Positions 52,598-61,508 of a stretch of 64,000 nt of DNA are shown here, in pieces. The stretch covers positions 1 through 64,000 of the forward strand of contig WXYP01000002.1 of assembly GCA_009901575.1 (NCBI GenBank). The letters are read 5' to 3'. Below the pieces are notes generated by a model, which was not told the DNA's origin, ran no database searches, and saw only the letters and a list, made by a program, of their open reading frames with translations. This DNA comes from Flavobacteriaceae bacterium R38. GTDB taxonomy: Bacteria > Bacteroidota > Bacteroidia > Flavobacteriales > Flavobacteriaceae. How positions within the stretch are numbered: position 1 is the stretch's first letter; every line of letters starts with the position of its first letter. The position numbers were made by a program, and so were the translations under genes.

Positions 52598-54295
52598 TTA
52601 ATTAGATTTAAAATTTTCTGAATTTATTTTGGTAATAAATTCAGAAGGAAAAATTCCTGTTTGTTTTTTGAAGTGTTTTGAAAATGAACTAGGGCTTTTA
52701 TAACCTAATTCTATAGAAATATGCAGGATTGAATACGCTCGAAATTTAGAATTAGCTTTTAATCTGTTAATAGCATATGATATTCTTAGTTCATTTGTAT
52801 ATTCACTAAATTGTTTTTGTTTATTTGTATTTATTATTTTAGACAAATAACTTGGGTTAGTTCCTAATTTTTTTGCCAAAAAATGCAAGCTAAACTCAGG
52901 TTTTAAAAAATATTCTTTAAGTTCTGAATCTTCTAACTTTTTAAGAACTTCTAAAGTTTTTTGGTCACTCATTTTATAATTAGAATATTTTATGATTTTT
53001 TTAGCAGATTGTATTGTTTTTTGATAAAGTATATCAAAACGTTTTTTATGTGTTTTATATTTTTTAATAAAGAAAATAGCAATTGCTAATATGATAAGTG
53101 ATAATAATGCTCCGATGGTAAGCAAAAGTTGTAAACTGTATTTTTGCCTTGAGACTTTTTGTAATTGTTGTTGCTGTTTTTTTAGATCTTTATAATATAA
53201 ATCTCCTATAATATGGGTTGTATTGGCATCTTTTATACTATCAGATTCGATATATTTCTGGTAATAATGATTAGCTAATTGACGATTTTCTCCAAGAAAA
53301 TATAGCTCTGCCAAAAGCTTATAAGTTTCTGTTAGTTCATTAGATTGGAAATTCTCAATAGAAGCAATCAAATTTTCTGCAGTATGCAAATATGCTATGG
53401 CTTTCTTTTGATTTTTAAGTGCAGCGTAACTCTTAGCTAATAAATAATAAGTTGCAGAAGCTCTTTTGTCATTTTGAAATGTTTTGATTAATGCTAATGA
53501 TTTATAAAAATATTCCAGGGCGATAGAATCTTTCTTTTTGTTTTGATAAGCAGCTCCAATAATATTGTATAAATAACTGGAACCTTCTATATCTTTAGCT
53601 TTTGTACTTAATAGTAACCCTTTTTTTGCATAATAAATACTGGAATCGTTTTCTTTTAAGTTTAAAAATGTACCACTTAAATTTATAAGCAAGCTTACAG
53701 GTGTTCTTTGACTGCTAAAATTGATTTTCTCTGCCCTTTTTATATTTTCTTTTTCAATTTTCAATGCTTCGGTAAATTGCCCGATCTCTTTTTTGATTAA
53801 GGCAATATTTAAATACCCAATTATTTCGTATTCTGTTTTCTTGAGCTCCTTGGCAATTGCTATTGTTTTATCATAATAAACAATTGCCTGTTTATAATTA
53901 TCCAATTGCAAATAAGTATTCCCTTCTACCAGATAGAGTTTTAATAATCTGTTCTGATCTTGTATTTTTTCTGAAACCTGAATTCCTTTATCAAAAAAGC
54001 GTAAAGAATTTTGCTGGTTTCCTTTTAAAACATCTATGATTCCCAACATATAATAACCATCGGCTTGAGCATTTTCTATATTGTTCTCAATTCCCCTGTT
54101 TAAGACCTCTTGTGCATATATCCTGGCTAGGTCAACATTAGTATAATAATATTTGAATCCTAATTTCTTAAGTTCGTTTACAGAATAATGTTTTAAACTG
54201 TCTGTAATGTGCACCTGCAAATGTACCTTGGCATTTGCCGTATAGGATATATTTATAGTAAATAAAAAGGCGAATAGGTAAAATATATTTTTCAT
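52598..54295 (-). CDS. TPR-transmembrane-AraC regulator 1
   Basis: A 565-residue membrane-bound regulator. A signal/anchor at the N-terminus precedes about seven TPR-like helix pairs (about 60-370) outside the membrane, then one membrane helix (LLLTIGALLSLIILAIAIFF, about 390-410) and a cytoplasmic AraC-type DNA-binding domain (FSLHFLAKKLGTNPSYLSKI; SIELGYKSPSSFSKHFKKQT). It would sense a ligand with its TPR domain and act on DNA directly. It is 200-300 bp upstream of the peptide array, and an identical-length paralog lies next to it. No histidine-kinase domain is present. Confidence 0.88.
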   Translation of the reverse strand: MKNIFYLFAFLFTINISYTANAKVHLQVHITDSLKHYSVNELKKLGFKYYYTNVDLARIYAQEVLNRGIENNIENAQADGYYMLGIIDVLKGNQQNSLRFFDKGIQVSEKIQDQNRLLKLYLVEGNTYLQLDNYKQAIVYYDKTIAIAKELKKTEYEIIGYLNIALIKKEIGQFTEALKIEKENIKRAEKINFSSQRTPVSLLINLSGTFLNLKENDSSIYYAKKGLLLSTKAKDIEGSSYLYNIIGAAYQNKKKDSIALEYFYKSLALIKTFQNDKRASATYYLLAKSYAALKNQKKAIAYLHTAENLIASIENFQSNELTETYKLLAELYFLGENRQLANHYYQKYIESDSIKDANTTHIIGDLYYKDLKKQQQQLQKVSRQKYSLQLLLTIGALLSLIILAIAIFFIKKYKTHKKRFDILYQKTIQSAKKIIKYSNYKMSDQKTLEVLKKLEDSELKEYFLKPEFSLHFLAKKLGTNPSYLSKIINTNKQKQFSEYTNELRISYAINRLKANSKFRAYSILHISIELGYKSPSSFSKHFKKQTGIFPSEFITKINSENFKSN

Positions 54296-54427
54296 TAACA
54301 GTACAAAATAGGATGAATATTTTAGGCAAAAAGTACTACGTCTAATTTATAAAATAGCTATTAGAGTTTGAAAAATTTAACTTTTGAAATGTTTAGAATA
54401 AACTCAAAAAATAAAGGTAGAAAATCT

Positions 54428-56125
54428 TTAATTGTACGCTTTTAAGCTGGAAATAAAAAAAGAAGGATAAATTCCGGTTTTATTTTTAAAATGTTTAGTA
54501 AAAGAATTAGGGCTTTTATATCCTATTTCTTTAGCAATATGTTGTACAGAATATGATCTGAATTTCTTATCCTCCCTTAATCTGTTGATAGCGTAATTAA
54601 TTCGTAATTCATTTGCATAATCCTGGAATTTCATGTGTTTATGAGCATTAATTGTCTTAGAGAGATAAGTAGGATTCGTTTTAACTTTTTTTGCAACAGT
54701 AGCCAGAGAAAAATTAGAATCCAGAAAAAATTCTTTATGCTCTAAATTTTCGAGTCGGTTGAGAATAGTTTTTGCTTTTGCATCATCTATTTTAATCGGA
54801 TTAGGATTCGTTTTTTTATCGTTTTCAATACTGGAGATCAGGTTTTGAAAAGCAAGCTTATTTTTTTTAGATTTTCGAATGAAATTTATCAATAAAGAAA
54901 GAATGATTACAAATGACACAGCAGCTATTATCAAGAAAGTTGAATACTTTTTTTCCTGATCCTTTTGCTCAGATGCAAGCGTAGCAATAGTACTGTCTTT
55001 ATCCTGGAGGTTATTTTGATGTAAATCTCCAATAACCTTTATTCTTGATTCATCTCTCTCCTGATCAAGAGCAACATACTTTTCAAAATAATCCCCGGAT
55101 TCTTTATAATTATTATTTGATTTATATACTTCAGCTAAAAGTTTGTAGGTATCCATCAAAATAATAGAAGATTCATGATCAGCGTCTTTCTGTATGAGGA
55201 TATTTTTAGATGCTTTTAAAGAGGCAATTGCATCATCAAGCATTTGAAGCTGGTATAGAGAACGTCCTTTGTAATAATGTAATTCAGAAAGTAATTGCTG
55301 ATTTCCGAACGGTTTGATTATAGCAATAGCCTCTTCTAAATTATGTATTGACCTATCATAGTCTTCTTTATTATAATAGGCTAGTCCCAGATTTTTGTAT
55401 ATATAAGAAGTCCCTTCTATATTATCAACTAAAAGACTTTCTCCAAGTGCTTTTTTACTGTAGTAAATCGCAGAATCATTTTCTTCCAGCATTAAATAAG
55501 TCTCTCCCAAATTCAAGATTAAATTGGCCAGCGTTGTTTCATTATCAAAGACTAAATTTCTGGCAAGTTTTAAATTCTCTTTTTCAATTTCTAAAGCTTC
55601 ATGAAAGAGGCCTACTTCTTTTTTTAAATAAGCTATATTATCATTACTTATAATGATATAAGGAAGATTTTTTAATTTTTTGGAAACTTTTAATGCAGAA
55701 TCGTAATTAGGAAGAACTTTTTCATATTCTTTTTGAAATAAATAAGAAGTTCCTTTCACTAGATATAGATCAATCAATAAAAGACTATCATGTATAGATT
55801 TTGAAATAGAAATTCCTTTATTATATTGTTCAATAGATTTTCTATAATTTCCTAAAACGTTATTAATCAGGCCAAGTTGATGATAGCCCCAGGCGAGATC
55901 ACTTAAATTGTTATTGTTTTTGCCTCTGTTAAATAGTTCTTCTGCATAAACCTTTGCCTTTTTAACATCTGAATAACGATAAGTCTTACTTAAATTTTTT
56001 AAAGTATCTGAAGAATAACTTTTCAGGCTATCTATTTGTATTCTAGACTTAATCGATGCATTTAATGACAGGCTAAAAATCAAGAAAAATAAAAAGATAA
56101 AACTAACAGGGGGTATTTTCTTCAT
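54428..56125 (-). CDS. TPR-transmembrane-AraC regulator 2
   Basis: Paralog of the preceding entry, also 565 residues, with the same order: signal peptide, TPR repeats (NNLSDLAWGYHQLGLINNVL, GNYRKSIEQYNKGISISKSI), membrane helix (STFLIIAAVSFVIILSLLIN) and AraC domain (FSLATVAKKVKTNPTYLSKT; AKEIGYKSPNSFTKHFKNKT). The two recognition helices differ at only a few positions (SPSSFSKHFKKQ / SPNSFTKHFKNK), so they may bind similar sites while their sensor parts have diverged. Linked to the peptide array by position only. Confidence 0.88.
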   Translation of the reverse strand: MKKIPPVSFIFLFFLIFSLSLNASIKSRIQIDSLKSYSSDTLKNLSKTYRYSDVKKAKVYAEELFNRGKNNNNLSDLAWGYHQLGLINNVLGNYRKSIEQYNKGISISKSIHDSLLLIDLYLVKGTSYLFQKEYEKVLPNYDSALKVSKKLKNLPYIIISNDNIAYLKKEVGLFHEALEIEKENLKLARNLVFDNETTLANLILNLGETYLMLEENDSAIYYSKKALGESLLVDNIEGTSYIYKNLGLAYYNKEDYDRSIHNLEEAIAIIKPFGNQQLLSELHYYKGRSLYQLQMLDDAIASLKASKNILIQKDADHESSIILMDTYKLLAEVYKSNNNYKESGDYFEKYVALDQERDESRIKVIGDLHQNNLQDKDSTIATLASEQKDQEKKYSTFLIIAAVSFVIILSLLINFIRKSKKNKLAFQNLISSIENDKKTNPNPIKIDDAKAKTILNRLENLEHKEFFLDSNFSLATVAKKVKTNPTYLSKTINAHKHMKFQDYANELRINYAINRLREDKKFRSYSVQHIAKEIGYKSPNSFTKHFKNKTGIYPSFFISSLKAYN

Positions 56126-56224
56126 TTCAGGAATCTATAAATCAAATGGTTTATTAATTTGATTGCCTTCTAATTTAAAAAATACTTCCTAGAAACAGAA
56201 AAAATTAACTAAAGAAGAGGTGTT

Positions 56225-56806
56225 TTACCCGTGTATAGTTTCTTTTTTTCCCAGGTCTTTCATGATTTTTGCTTCATATTCTAATAAAGCTTCCCATTTT
56301 TTATCAACTTCTTCCCGGTTACCATATTTTCTGGCAAATCCTAAAAACATAGTATAATGATTGGCTTCGCTGACCATTAATTTTCGATAAAACTCTGCAA
56401 GCTCTTTATCACTAATATTTTCAGATAATAACCTAAAACGCTCACAACTTCTTGCTTCTATCAAAGCTGCATACAATAGCCTGTGAACCAAATGTGTAGT
56501 TTTACTTCCTCCTTTTGGGAAAAACTTTAGCAGTTCTAATACATATTCGTCTTTACGCTCTCTGCCTAATACCCACCCTCTTTTGACAATATGATCATGA
56601 ACCATTTTAAAATGACTCATTTCTTCTTTTACCAAAGCAGTCATTTCTTGTACAAGTTCTGTTCTTTCAGGAAAACCAATAATTAAAGATATGGCAGTAG
56701 AAGCGGCTTTTTGCTCACAATAAGCATGATCTATTAAAATTTCTTCAATATTTTTTTCTACGATATTAACCCATCTTGGGTCGGTTGGTAATTTTAAACC
56801 GAGCAT
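56225..56806 (-). CDS. miaE: tRNA-(ms2io6A) hydroxylase, MiaE
   Basis: Non-haem di-iron monooxygenase that hydroxylates 2-methylthio-isopentenyl-adenosine at position 37 of tRNA. Ferritin-like motifs are IDHAYCEQKAASTAISLI, EEMSHFKMVHDHIVKRGW, IEARSCERFRLLSENI and MVSEANHYTMFLGFARKYG. The N-terminus LGLKLPTDPRWV is characteristic. 193 residues. It starts 17 bp after dnaX and should be in the same operon. Confidence 0.94.
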   Translation of the reverse strand: MLGLKLPTDPRWVNIVEKNIEEILIDHAYCEQKAASTAISLIIGFPERTELVQEMTALVKEEMSHFKMVHDHIVKRGWVLGRERKDEYVLELLKFFPKGGSKTTHLVHRLLYAALIEARSCERFRLLSENISDKELAEFYRKLMVSEANHYTMFLGFARKYGNREEVDKKWEALLEYEAKIMKDLGKKETIHG

Positions 56807-56823
56807 ATTCTTCTTCTTTTAAA

Positions 56824-58560
56824 TTATAAATCCAAATCGAATTCTTTTCTAAGGGTATCGAGTAACGGATTCTTTTCTCTTAATTTTTCATATTTTTCTT
56901 CAGGAGTAAAAGCAAATTTTTTGGCAGCTACTTCATTAACTGTAATTTGTAAACTGATTTCATGGTTGTTAAGCCGTTTTTTTAAATATTCCATTAAAGG
57001 ATATTGCTCCCTTTCTACTTCTTTTTTCATAGTATCATTAGGGAGTTCAATACAAATTACATTTTTGTCTTTCAATTTGGGGATGTCTACAGAAAGATTA
57101 GAAGCCATTATTTTTTTTCCGTCATCTTCTACCTTCTTAATATAATCTGCCCATAAACTTTGCATGGTTTCTTCTATAAAATCGTCAACAGGAAGTTTGG
57201 TAGTATCTACTTTTGCCTGTTGTTTATCTAGCTCATGCTCTTTTTTGGCCTTTATACTTGAAAGCGATAATCCTGAAACTTTTTTTGGCAGGTTTTTTAA
57301 CTCTATTTTTGGAGCAGGAGTATTCTTTTCTTTCTCATGCGTAATCTCAGGTTTTTTTTCTGATACATCAGGATTATTAGATTTTTCTTCTGAAATGCTA
57401 ATATTTTTCTGTTTTTGTGTTGAAGTATCCTTTTTAGCTTCGGTTCCGTTTGTAGAAAAATAAGAAGCAGGAATTATGAAGGATTCATCATTTTTTTTTT
57501 CTCCATCAAAATTGATAGAGGCTAATTGCATAATACAAAGTTCGACCAGTAACCGTTGATTCTTACTGACTTTATAATTTAAATCACATTCATTTGCAAT
57601 TTCTATAGCTTTTATTAGGAAAGCAAAAGATGTTTTTTGTGATTGCTCTTTATATTTTTGTTTGGTAGCGTCACCTACTTCGAGTAATGGGATAGTTGAT
57701 TCGTTTTTACAAACCATCAAATCCCTGAAATGGGAAGCTAAACCTGAAATAAAATGATGCCCGTCAAAACCTTTGGAAAGGATATCATTAAAATCTAATA
57801 ATAACTGGGGAATATTATTAGTTAAAATATGATCTGTTGCTTTAAAATAAATCTCATAATCAAGTACATTCAGATTCTCAGTTACTGCCTTTCTGGTAAG
57901 CTGATTTCCTGCAAAACTTACTACACGATCAAAAATAGATAAAGCATCTCTCATTGCTCCATCAGCTTTTTGCGCTATAATATGAAGAGCATCGTCTTCT
58001 GCTTCTATATTTTGATTTTGAGCAATATACTTTAAATATTCTTTAGCATCAGAAACAGTAATGCGTTTAAAATCAAAAATCTGACACCTGGATAATATGG
58101 TAGGTATTATTTTGTGCTTCTCTGTTGTCGCTAAGATAAAAATAGCATGTTTCGGAGGCTCTTCCAATGTTTTTAAAAATGCATTGAAAGCGGCTTGGGA
58201 AAGCATATGAACCTCATCAATAATATATACTTTATATGTACCAACCTGAGGTGGAATCCTAACTTGATCTATAAGGCTTCTAATGTCGTCTACAGAGTTG
58301 TTAGAGGCTGCATCCAATTCAAAAATATTAAATGCAAAATCTTCATCCGGATTTTCGGTACCATCCTGGTTTATTTTTTTGGCTAAAATACGGGCACAGG
58401 TAGTTTTACCAACTCCTCTGGGGCCGCAAAAAAGTAAAGCTTGGGCCAGGTGATTATTTTCAATAGCATTCAGTAAAGTATTGGTTATAGCCTGTTGCCC
58501 CACTACATCTTTAAATGTCTGCGGGCGATATTTTCGTGCCGATACTACAAAATGCTCCAT
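56824..58560 (-). CDS. dnaX: DNA polymerase III gamma/tau subunit
   Basis: Clamp-loader ATPase. The AAA+ module has the Walker A GPRGVGKTTCARILAKK, Walker B YIIDEVHMLSQAAFNAFLKT and sensor/arginine LATTEKHKIIPTILSRCQIF. The usual zinc-binding four-cysteine insert between these motifs is missing (NQDGTENPDEDFAFNIFELD), a trait I associate with flavobacteria. A Ser/Lys/Glu-rich linker (about 365-440) joins the C-terminal domain. The ATG at 58560 (MEHFVVSARKYRPQTF, 578 residues) is chosen because a TATCTTTG promoter box covers the upstream TTG at 58581. Confidence 0.95.
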   Translation of the reverse strand: MEHFVVSARKYRPQTFKDVVGQQAITNTLLNAIENNHLAQALLFCGPRGVGKTTCARILAKKINQDGTENPDEDFAFNIFELDAASNNSVDDIRSLIDQVRIPPQVGTYKVYIIDEVHMLSQAAFNAFLKTLEEPPKHAIFILATTEKHKIIPTILSRCQIFDFKRITVSDAKEYLKYIAQNQNIEAEDDALHIIAQKADGAMRDALSIFDRVVSFAGNQLTRKAVTENLNVLDYEIYFKATDHILTNNIPQLLLDFNDILSKGFDGHHFISGLASHFRDLMVCKNESTIPLLEVGDATKQKYKEQSQKTSFAFLIKAIEIANECDLNYKVSKNQRLLVELCIMQLASINFDGEKKNDESFIIPASYFSTNGTEAKKDTSTQKQKNISISEEKSNNPDVSEKKPEITHEKEKNTPAPKIELKNLPKKVSGLSLSSIKAKKEHELDKQQAKVDTTKLPVDDFIEETMQSLWADYIKKVEDDGKKIMASNLSVDIPKLKDKNVICIELPNDTMKKEVEREQYPLMEYLKKRLNNHEISLQITVNEVAAKKFAFTPEEKYEKLREKNPLLDTLRKEFDLDL

Positions 58561-58578
58561 TAGAAATACTGTATATAG

Positions 58579-58586
58579 CAAAGATA
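58579..58586 (-). promoter_or_regulatory. -7 promoter box for dnaX
   Basis: Minus-strand TATCTTTG fits TAnnTTTG, 18 bases ahead of the ATG at 58560. Confidence 0.55.
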
Positions 58587-58703
58587 AAAATCTCCTCTAT
58601 ATTTTAGATTTATGATGCTGAAATTTAAAGTGAGTTATTAACAATAATTGCTTATTATTTCGATTAACAATGCGTTTATATGTTTAATTTAAAGTGTAAA
58701 GTG

Positions 58704-58711
58704 TACTTTTG
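58704..58711 (+). promoter_or_regulatory. -7 promoter box for rnpB
   Basis: TACTTTTG fits TAnnTTTG and ends six bases before the 5' end of the RNase P RNA predicted from helix P1, which agrees well with the expected start site. Confidence 0.65.
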
Positions 58712-58716
58712 CCTGT

Positions 58717-59020
58717 AGCAGGCTATCTTATCGCTTTATACCTTGTAATAGGGGAGAAGAGGAAAGTCCGGACACCATAGAGCAGCATAGCGGATAACAT
58801 CCGTCATCCCGATAACTATCGAGATAGGACAAGTGCAACAGAAAGAATGTACAGGTAATGCTGTAGTGAAATCAGGTAAACTCTATGCGGTGCAACGCCA
58901 TGTAAACCAATGCTTGAGAATTGCTCGTTCAATATTGGAGGGTAGGCGGTTAGAATTGCCAGGCAACTGGTAATCCAGATAAATGATAAGACTCGACAGA
59001 ATCCGGCTTACAGGCCTGCT
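58717..59020 (+). ncRNA. rnpB: RNase P RNA (class A)
   Basis: Catalytic RNA of RNase P, about 304 nt. Conserved elements are AGAGGAAAGTCCGGACACC near the 5' side (around 58759-58778), GCGGTGCAACGCCATG in the middle, GAGGGTAGGCGGTTAG, and GACAGAATCCGGCTTAC close to the 3' end. The terminal helix P1 is formed by AGCAGGC (58717-58723) and GCCTGCT (59014-59020). A T tract follows and ends transcription, four bases before the stop codon of the convergent Spy-like gene. Confidence 0.96.
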
Positions 59021-59024
59021 TTTT

Positions 59025-59510
59025 TTAATTTCTTTTTCTATTGGATGAAGAACGGGGGGAATCTTGCCTCCTTCTATCTCTCAAACGCCTGAATAGTTCC
59101 TTATTAAAATCGTCTTCGGCTTTTTTCAGTAAGATAATTTTTTTAGGAGATATTACTTTTCGTAAACTGGTAACTAATTGCTTTTTCTCTTTATACAATT
59201 CCGATTCAATATTTTCTATTTGATTAAGAATACTCAGAGCTTCCTGATCAGAAATAAGGTTTAAATTCTCACGCCTAAGCTGATTTCTGATTTTTTTAAA
59301 TTCTACATTTCGCAATTGATGTGTATTATCATCATATTTATTGTAGATAGGCCAAAACTTTTCAGCTTCAGTAGCTGTTAAATCCAGTTTTTCTGTGATA
59401 TAAGCTATTTTTAAAGATTTAATTCGCTCTCTTTTAAAATCTTGTGAAATTACCTGCATTGATGAAAATAGCATCAAAAGCACAAATATGTTATTTATAT
59501 AGTGTTTCAT
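59025..59510 (-). CDS. Periplasmic Spy/LTXXQ-like protein of an ECF operon
   Basis: A 161-residue secreted, mostly helical and very charged protein (signal ends QVISQ). Segments such as AYITEKLDLTATEAEKFWPI, YDDNTHQLRN and LVTSLRKVISPKKIILLKKA resemble the metal-resistance/envelope-stress sensors of the Spy/CpxP/LTXXQ type common in Bacteroidota sigma operons. The tail is Arg/Ser-rich (RRRQDSPRSSSNRKRN). It is the last of three genes behind an ECF sigma factor. Confidence 0.75.
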   Translation of the reverse strand: MKHYINNIFVLLMLFSSMQVISQDFKRERIKSLKIAYITEKLDLTATEAEKFWPIYNKYDDNTHQLRNVEFKKIRNQLRRENLNLISDQEALSILNQIENIESELYKEKKQLVTSLRKVISPKKIILLKKAEDDFNKELFRRLRDRRRQDSPRSSSNRKRN

Positions 59511-59541
59511 TAGTATAATTTTTTCTGGATAAACTTATGGT

Positions 59542-60063
59542 TTAATTGTCTTCTATCAATTCATCATAAGCATTTGTATTTTCATTTAAGTAATCGATTA
59601 GTTCATCATCTTCCTCAAGAATTTCATCTGTCAATGATATTTCCTTTAATTCCATGTCATTGAACTCCTGTACAATATCATAAGCATTCAAAGAAGATTC
59701 ATTAGCATATAAGTAATTTTCTATTTCTTCATGTTCTAAAGTTGCAAAATTAAGCTGGTCTGTAGGGGTAAAGAAACGAATCATTAAAAATAATACAAGA
59801 CTAGCTGCTATACCGGTAACAATATAATAATAGCTTTTGTATTTTTTTAACCTGATTACTTTAGAGGTTTCAGGAGTATTATATTTTCTGAATAGATTTT
59901 CTTCAAAAGACTCAAAGTACTTTTCAGGCACTTTAAAACCTTCTTTTTTAGGAATTGAATGTTCTAAATCGTGTATTTTTTCAAATAATCGATTCTCAAA
60001 ACCTTCAAAATACTTTTCAGGTACTTTAAAATCATCTTTTTTATGTAAATCTCCTTTGTTCAT
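59542..60063 (-). CDS. Single-pass membrane protein with duplicated motif, putative anti-sigma factor
   Basis: A 173-residue protein. Its cytoplasmic N-terminus contains the same motif twice, FKVPEKYFEGFENRLFEK and FKVPEKYFESFEENLFRK, about 31 residues apart. One membrane helix (YYIVTGIAASLVLFLMI) follows and then an acidic tail of about 75 residues. It lies between the ECF sigma factor and the Spy-like gene with short gaps, so it is the likely membrane antagonist of that sigma factor; the duplicated motif may be the binding site. Confidence 0.78.
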   Translation of the reverse strand: MNKGDLHKKDDFKVPEKYFEGFENRLFEKIHDLEHSIPKKEGFKVPEKYFESFEENLFRKYNTPETSKVIRLKKYKSYYYIVTGIAASLVLFLMIRFFTPTDQLNFATLEHEEIENYLYANESSLNAYDIVQEFNDMELKEISLTDEILEEDDELIDYLNENTNAYDELIEDN

Positions 60064-60096
60064 TCTTTTACTTAGACCTTTTTGATTTTCAATGGT

Positions 60097-60639
60097 TTAA
60101 TTGGTTTTTAAATATTCTTCAATTTTTTTAGCAGCATGATGATAAGAAGCCTTTAAAGCTCCGATAGAAGTTTCTAATATTTCTGAAATCTCTTCATATT
60201 TTAATTCTTCAAAATATTTCATATTAAATACTATACGTTGCTTCTCTGGTAACGTGGCAATTGCTTTTTGTAGTTTTAATACAATTTCGTCTCCCTCAAA
60301 ATAAACATCAGATTCTAATGACTGAACCATTTTTATTTGTAATTCTGAATTGCTTATGCCGCTTTTCTTTGCTTTTGTATTTAGAAAAGAAATAGATTCA
60401 TTGGTAGCAATTCGGTACATCCAGCTATATAAAGCACTTTCTCCTTTAAAATTTTTAATATTCTTAAACACTTTAATAAATGTATTTTGAAGAACATCAT
60501 CTGCATCATGATGATTAATAACTATACGACGTATGTGCCAATAAAGTTTTTCTTTGTATAAGCCCACAAGTTCTCTAAACGCAGTTTCTTGCGTTTTTTT
60601 ATCTTTTAATTGATCAATAAGTGAGGCTTCCAATATCAA
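60097..60639 (-). CDS. RNA polymerase sigma factor, ECF family
   Basis: A sigma factor of about 180 residues. Region 2 reads NHHDADDVLQNTFIKVFKNI and YSWMYRIATNESISFLNT, region 4 reads LPEKQRIVFNMKYFEELKYE and EISEILETSIGALKASYHHA. No ATG is available at the N-terminus: two TTG codons, at 60639 and 60633, are possible, the second starting MEASLIDQLKDKK. It leads a three-gene operon with a putative anti-sigma factor and a Spy-like protein. Confidence 0.9.
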   Translation of the reverse strand: MILEASLIDQLKDKKTQETAFRELVGLYKEKLYWHIRRIVINHHDADDVLQNTFIKVFKNIKNFKGESALYSWMYRIATNESISFLNTKAKKSGISNSELQIKMVQSLESDVYFEGDEIVLKLQKAIATLPEKQRIVFNMKYFEELKYEEISEILETSIGALKASYHHAAKKIEEYLKTN

Positions 60640-60772
60640 AAACGTGCTTTTCTCTTTAGACTATTTTTTAACAAAAAGGTTTAAAAAAGGACTTATTATA
60701 AACAAAATGTTAAAGTTTTGTGTATTTCATCGATTATTTAATGCTTTTTATCGATGATGTGAAATTTACTTC

Positions 60773-60780
60773 TATATTTG
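60773..60780 (+). promoter_or_regulatory. -7 promoter box of candidate small RNA
   Basis: TATATTTG is a perfect TAnnTTTG match on the plus strand. By analogy with rnpB (six bases from box to 5' end) transcription should start near 60786. No plus-strand protein gene lies downstream until 61509. Confidence 0.5.
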
Positions 60781-60785
60781 AAACA

Positions 60786-60896
60786 TCAAGATAAGACAAA
60801 TAGTCGTTCTTTTTTTGCCCCAAACTTTAAATGAACTTAAAGATTTCCCAAATCTTATCGCTAGAAACAGACATCCGATTCGGATGTCTTTTTTTT
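60786..60896 (+). ncRNA. Candidate small RNA, about 111 nt
   Basis: A stand-alone transcription unit without coding frame. A promoter box lies upstream. The 5' end GATAAGA (60790-60796) pairs with TCTTATC (60853-60859), enclosing a hairpin CTTTAA (60825-60830) / TTAAAG (60837-60842). A 9-bp terminator stem (60869-60877 with 60881-60889) runs directly into eight T residues. The T tract is on the plus strand only, so the terminator does not belong to either minus-strand neighbour. No similarity to a known RNA family is recognised. A 34-codon frame from 60831 reads through the terminator and is unlikely to be real. Confidence 0.6.
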
Positions 60897-60899
60897 GTA

Positions 60900-61307
60900 C
60901 TAATTTGTGTTGTAATTTTTAGAAAGCTCTATTAACGTATCTATAGCTTTTTGTCCGTACTCCTTATCAACAAAAATATGATCATGATGATAACCGGCTA
61001 TAATATTACAACTTATTCTTTTCTCAGCCAATGCAGTTGAAATAATAGCTGTTAACCCCACAGCATTTAATGAAGAAAAGACCTTTAACGTAATCCATGA
61101 GGCAATATAACTATACGGTAACCCATATTGATCTGCTTTTTCGCGTTTAATAACAATTGTAGTTCCTTCTTCTTCTTTAAATTCACACAGAATATGTTTC
61201 CTTGAGATATTTTTTAAAGAATCCACACAGCAAAAAACGTATTCATGCTTGTTTAATACAGGATTCATTTCTTTGATAAGCTCAGTCAGATTATCTTCTT
61301 TAAGCAT
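60900..61307 (-). CDS. ACT-domain protein
   Basis: A 135-residue protein with two ACT-type segments (LKEDNLTELIKEMNPVLNKH; WITLKVFSSLNAVGLTAIIS then ALAEKRISCNIIAGYHHDHI), like the small stand-alone ACT proteins thought to bind amino acids. No catalytic domain is attached. It ends three bases after the candidate small RNA and is transcribed alone. Confidence 0.83.
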   Translation of the reverse strand: MLKEDNLTELIKEMNPVLNKHEYVFCCVDSLKNISRKHILCEFKEEEGTTIVIKREKADQYGLPYSYIASWITLKVFSSLNAVGLTAIISTALAEKRISCNIIAGYHHDHIFVDKEYGQKAIDTLIELSKNYNTN

Positions 61308-61508
61308 TTTAATCTGTTTAAAAAGTTATTGTTTGTAATTTTAAAAAATATTGAAAACAAATATTAAGACCTCAATCATAGGTACTTACGATATTAGTGA
61401 TTAATATTTATGAGTAATTACATTAAATTATTTAAAATAATTTGCAAAAACTGTAATTCTGTATTCAATAATGTAACTTACTATTTTAATTGTAGACAAT
61501 TATAATTT

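Noticed and set aside
49976-56125. Search for LanB/LanC/LanM-type or radical-SAM maturation enzymes near the peptides
   Set aside because: None of the neighbouring genes (regulators, miaE, dnaX, ppx) has such domains, so no modification type is claimed.
60831-60935. 34-codon plus-strand frame overlapping the candidate small RNA
   Set aside because: It reads through the strong terminator and into the 3' end of the ACT gene in antisense.
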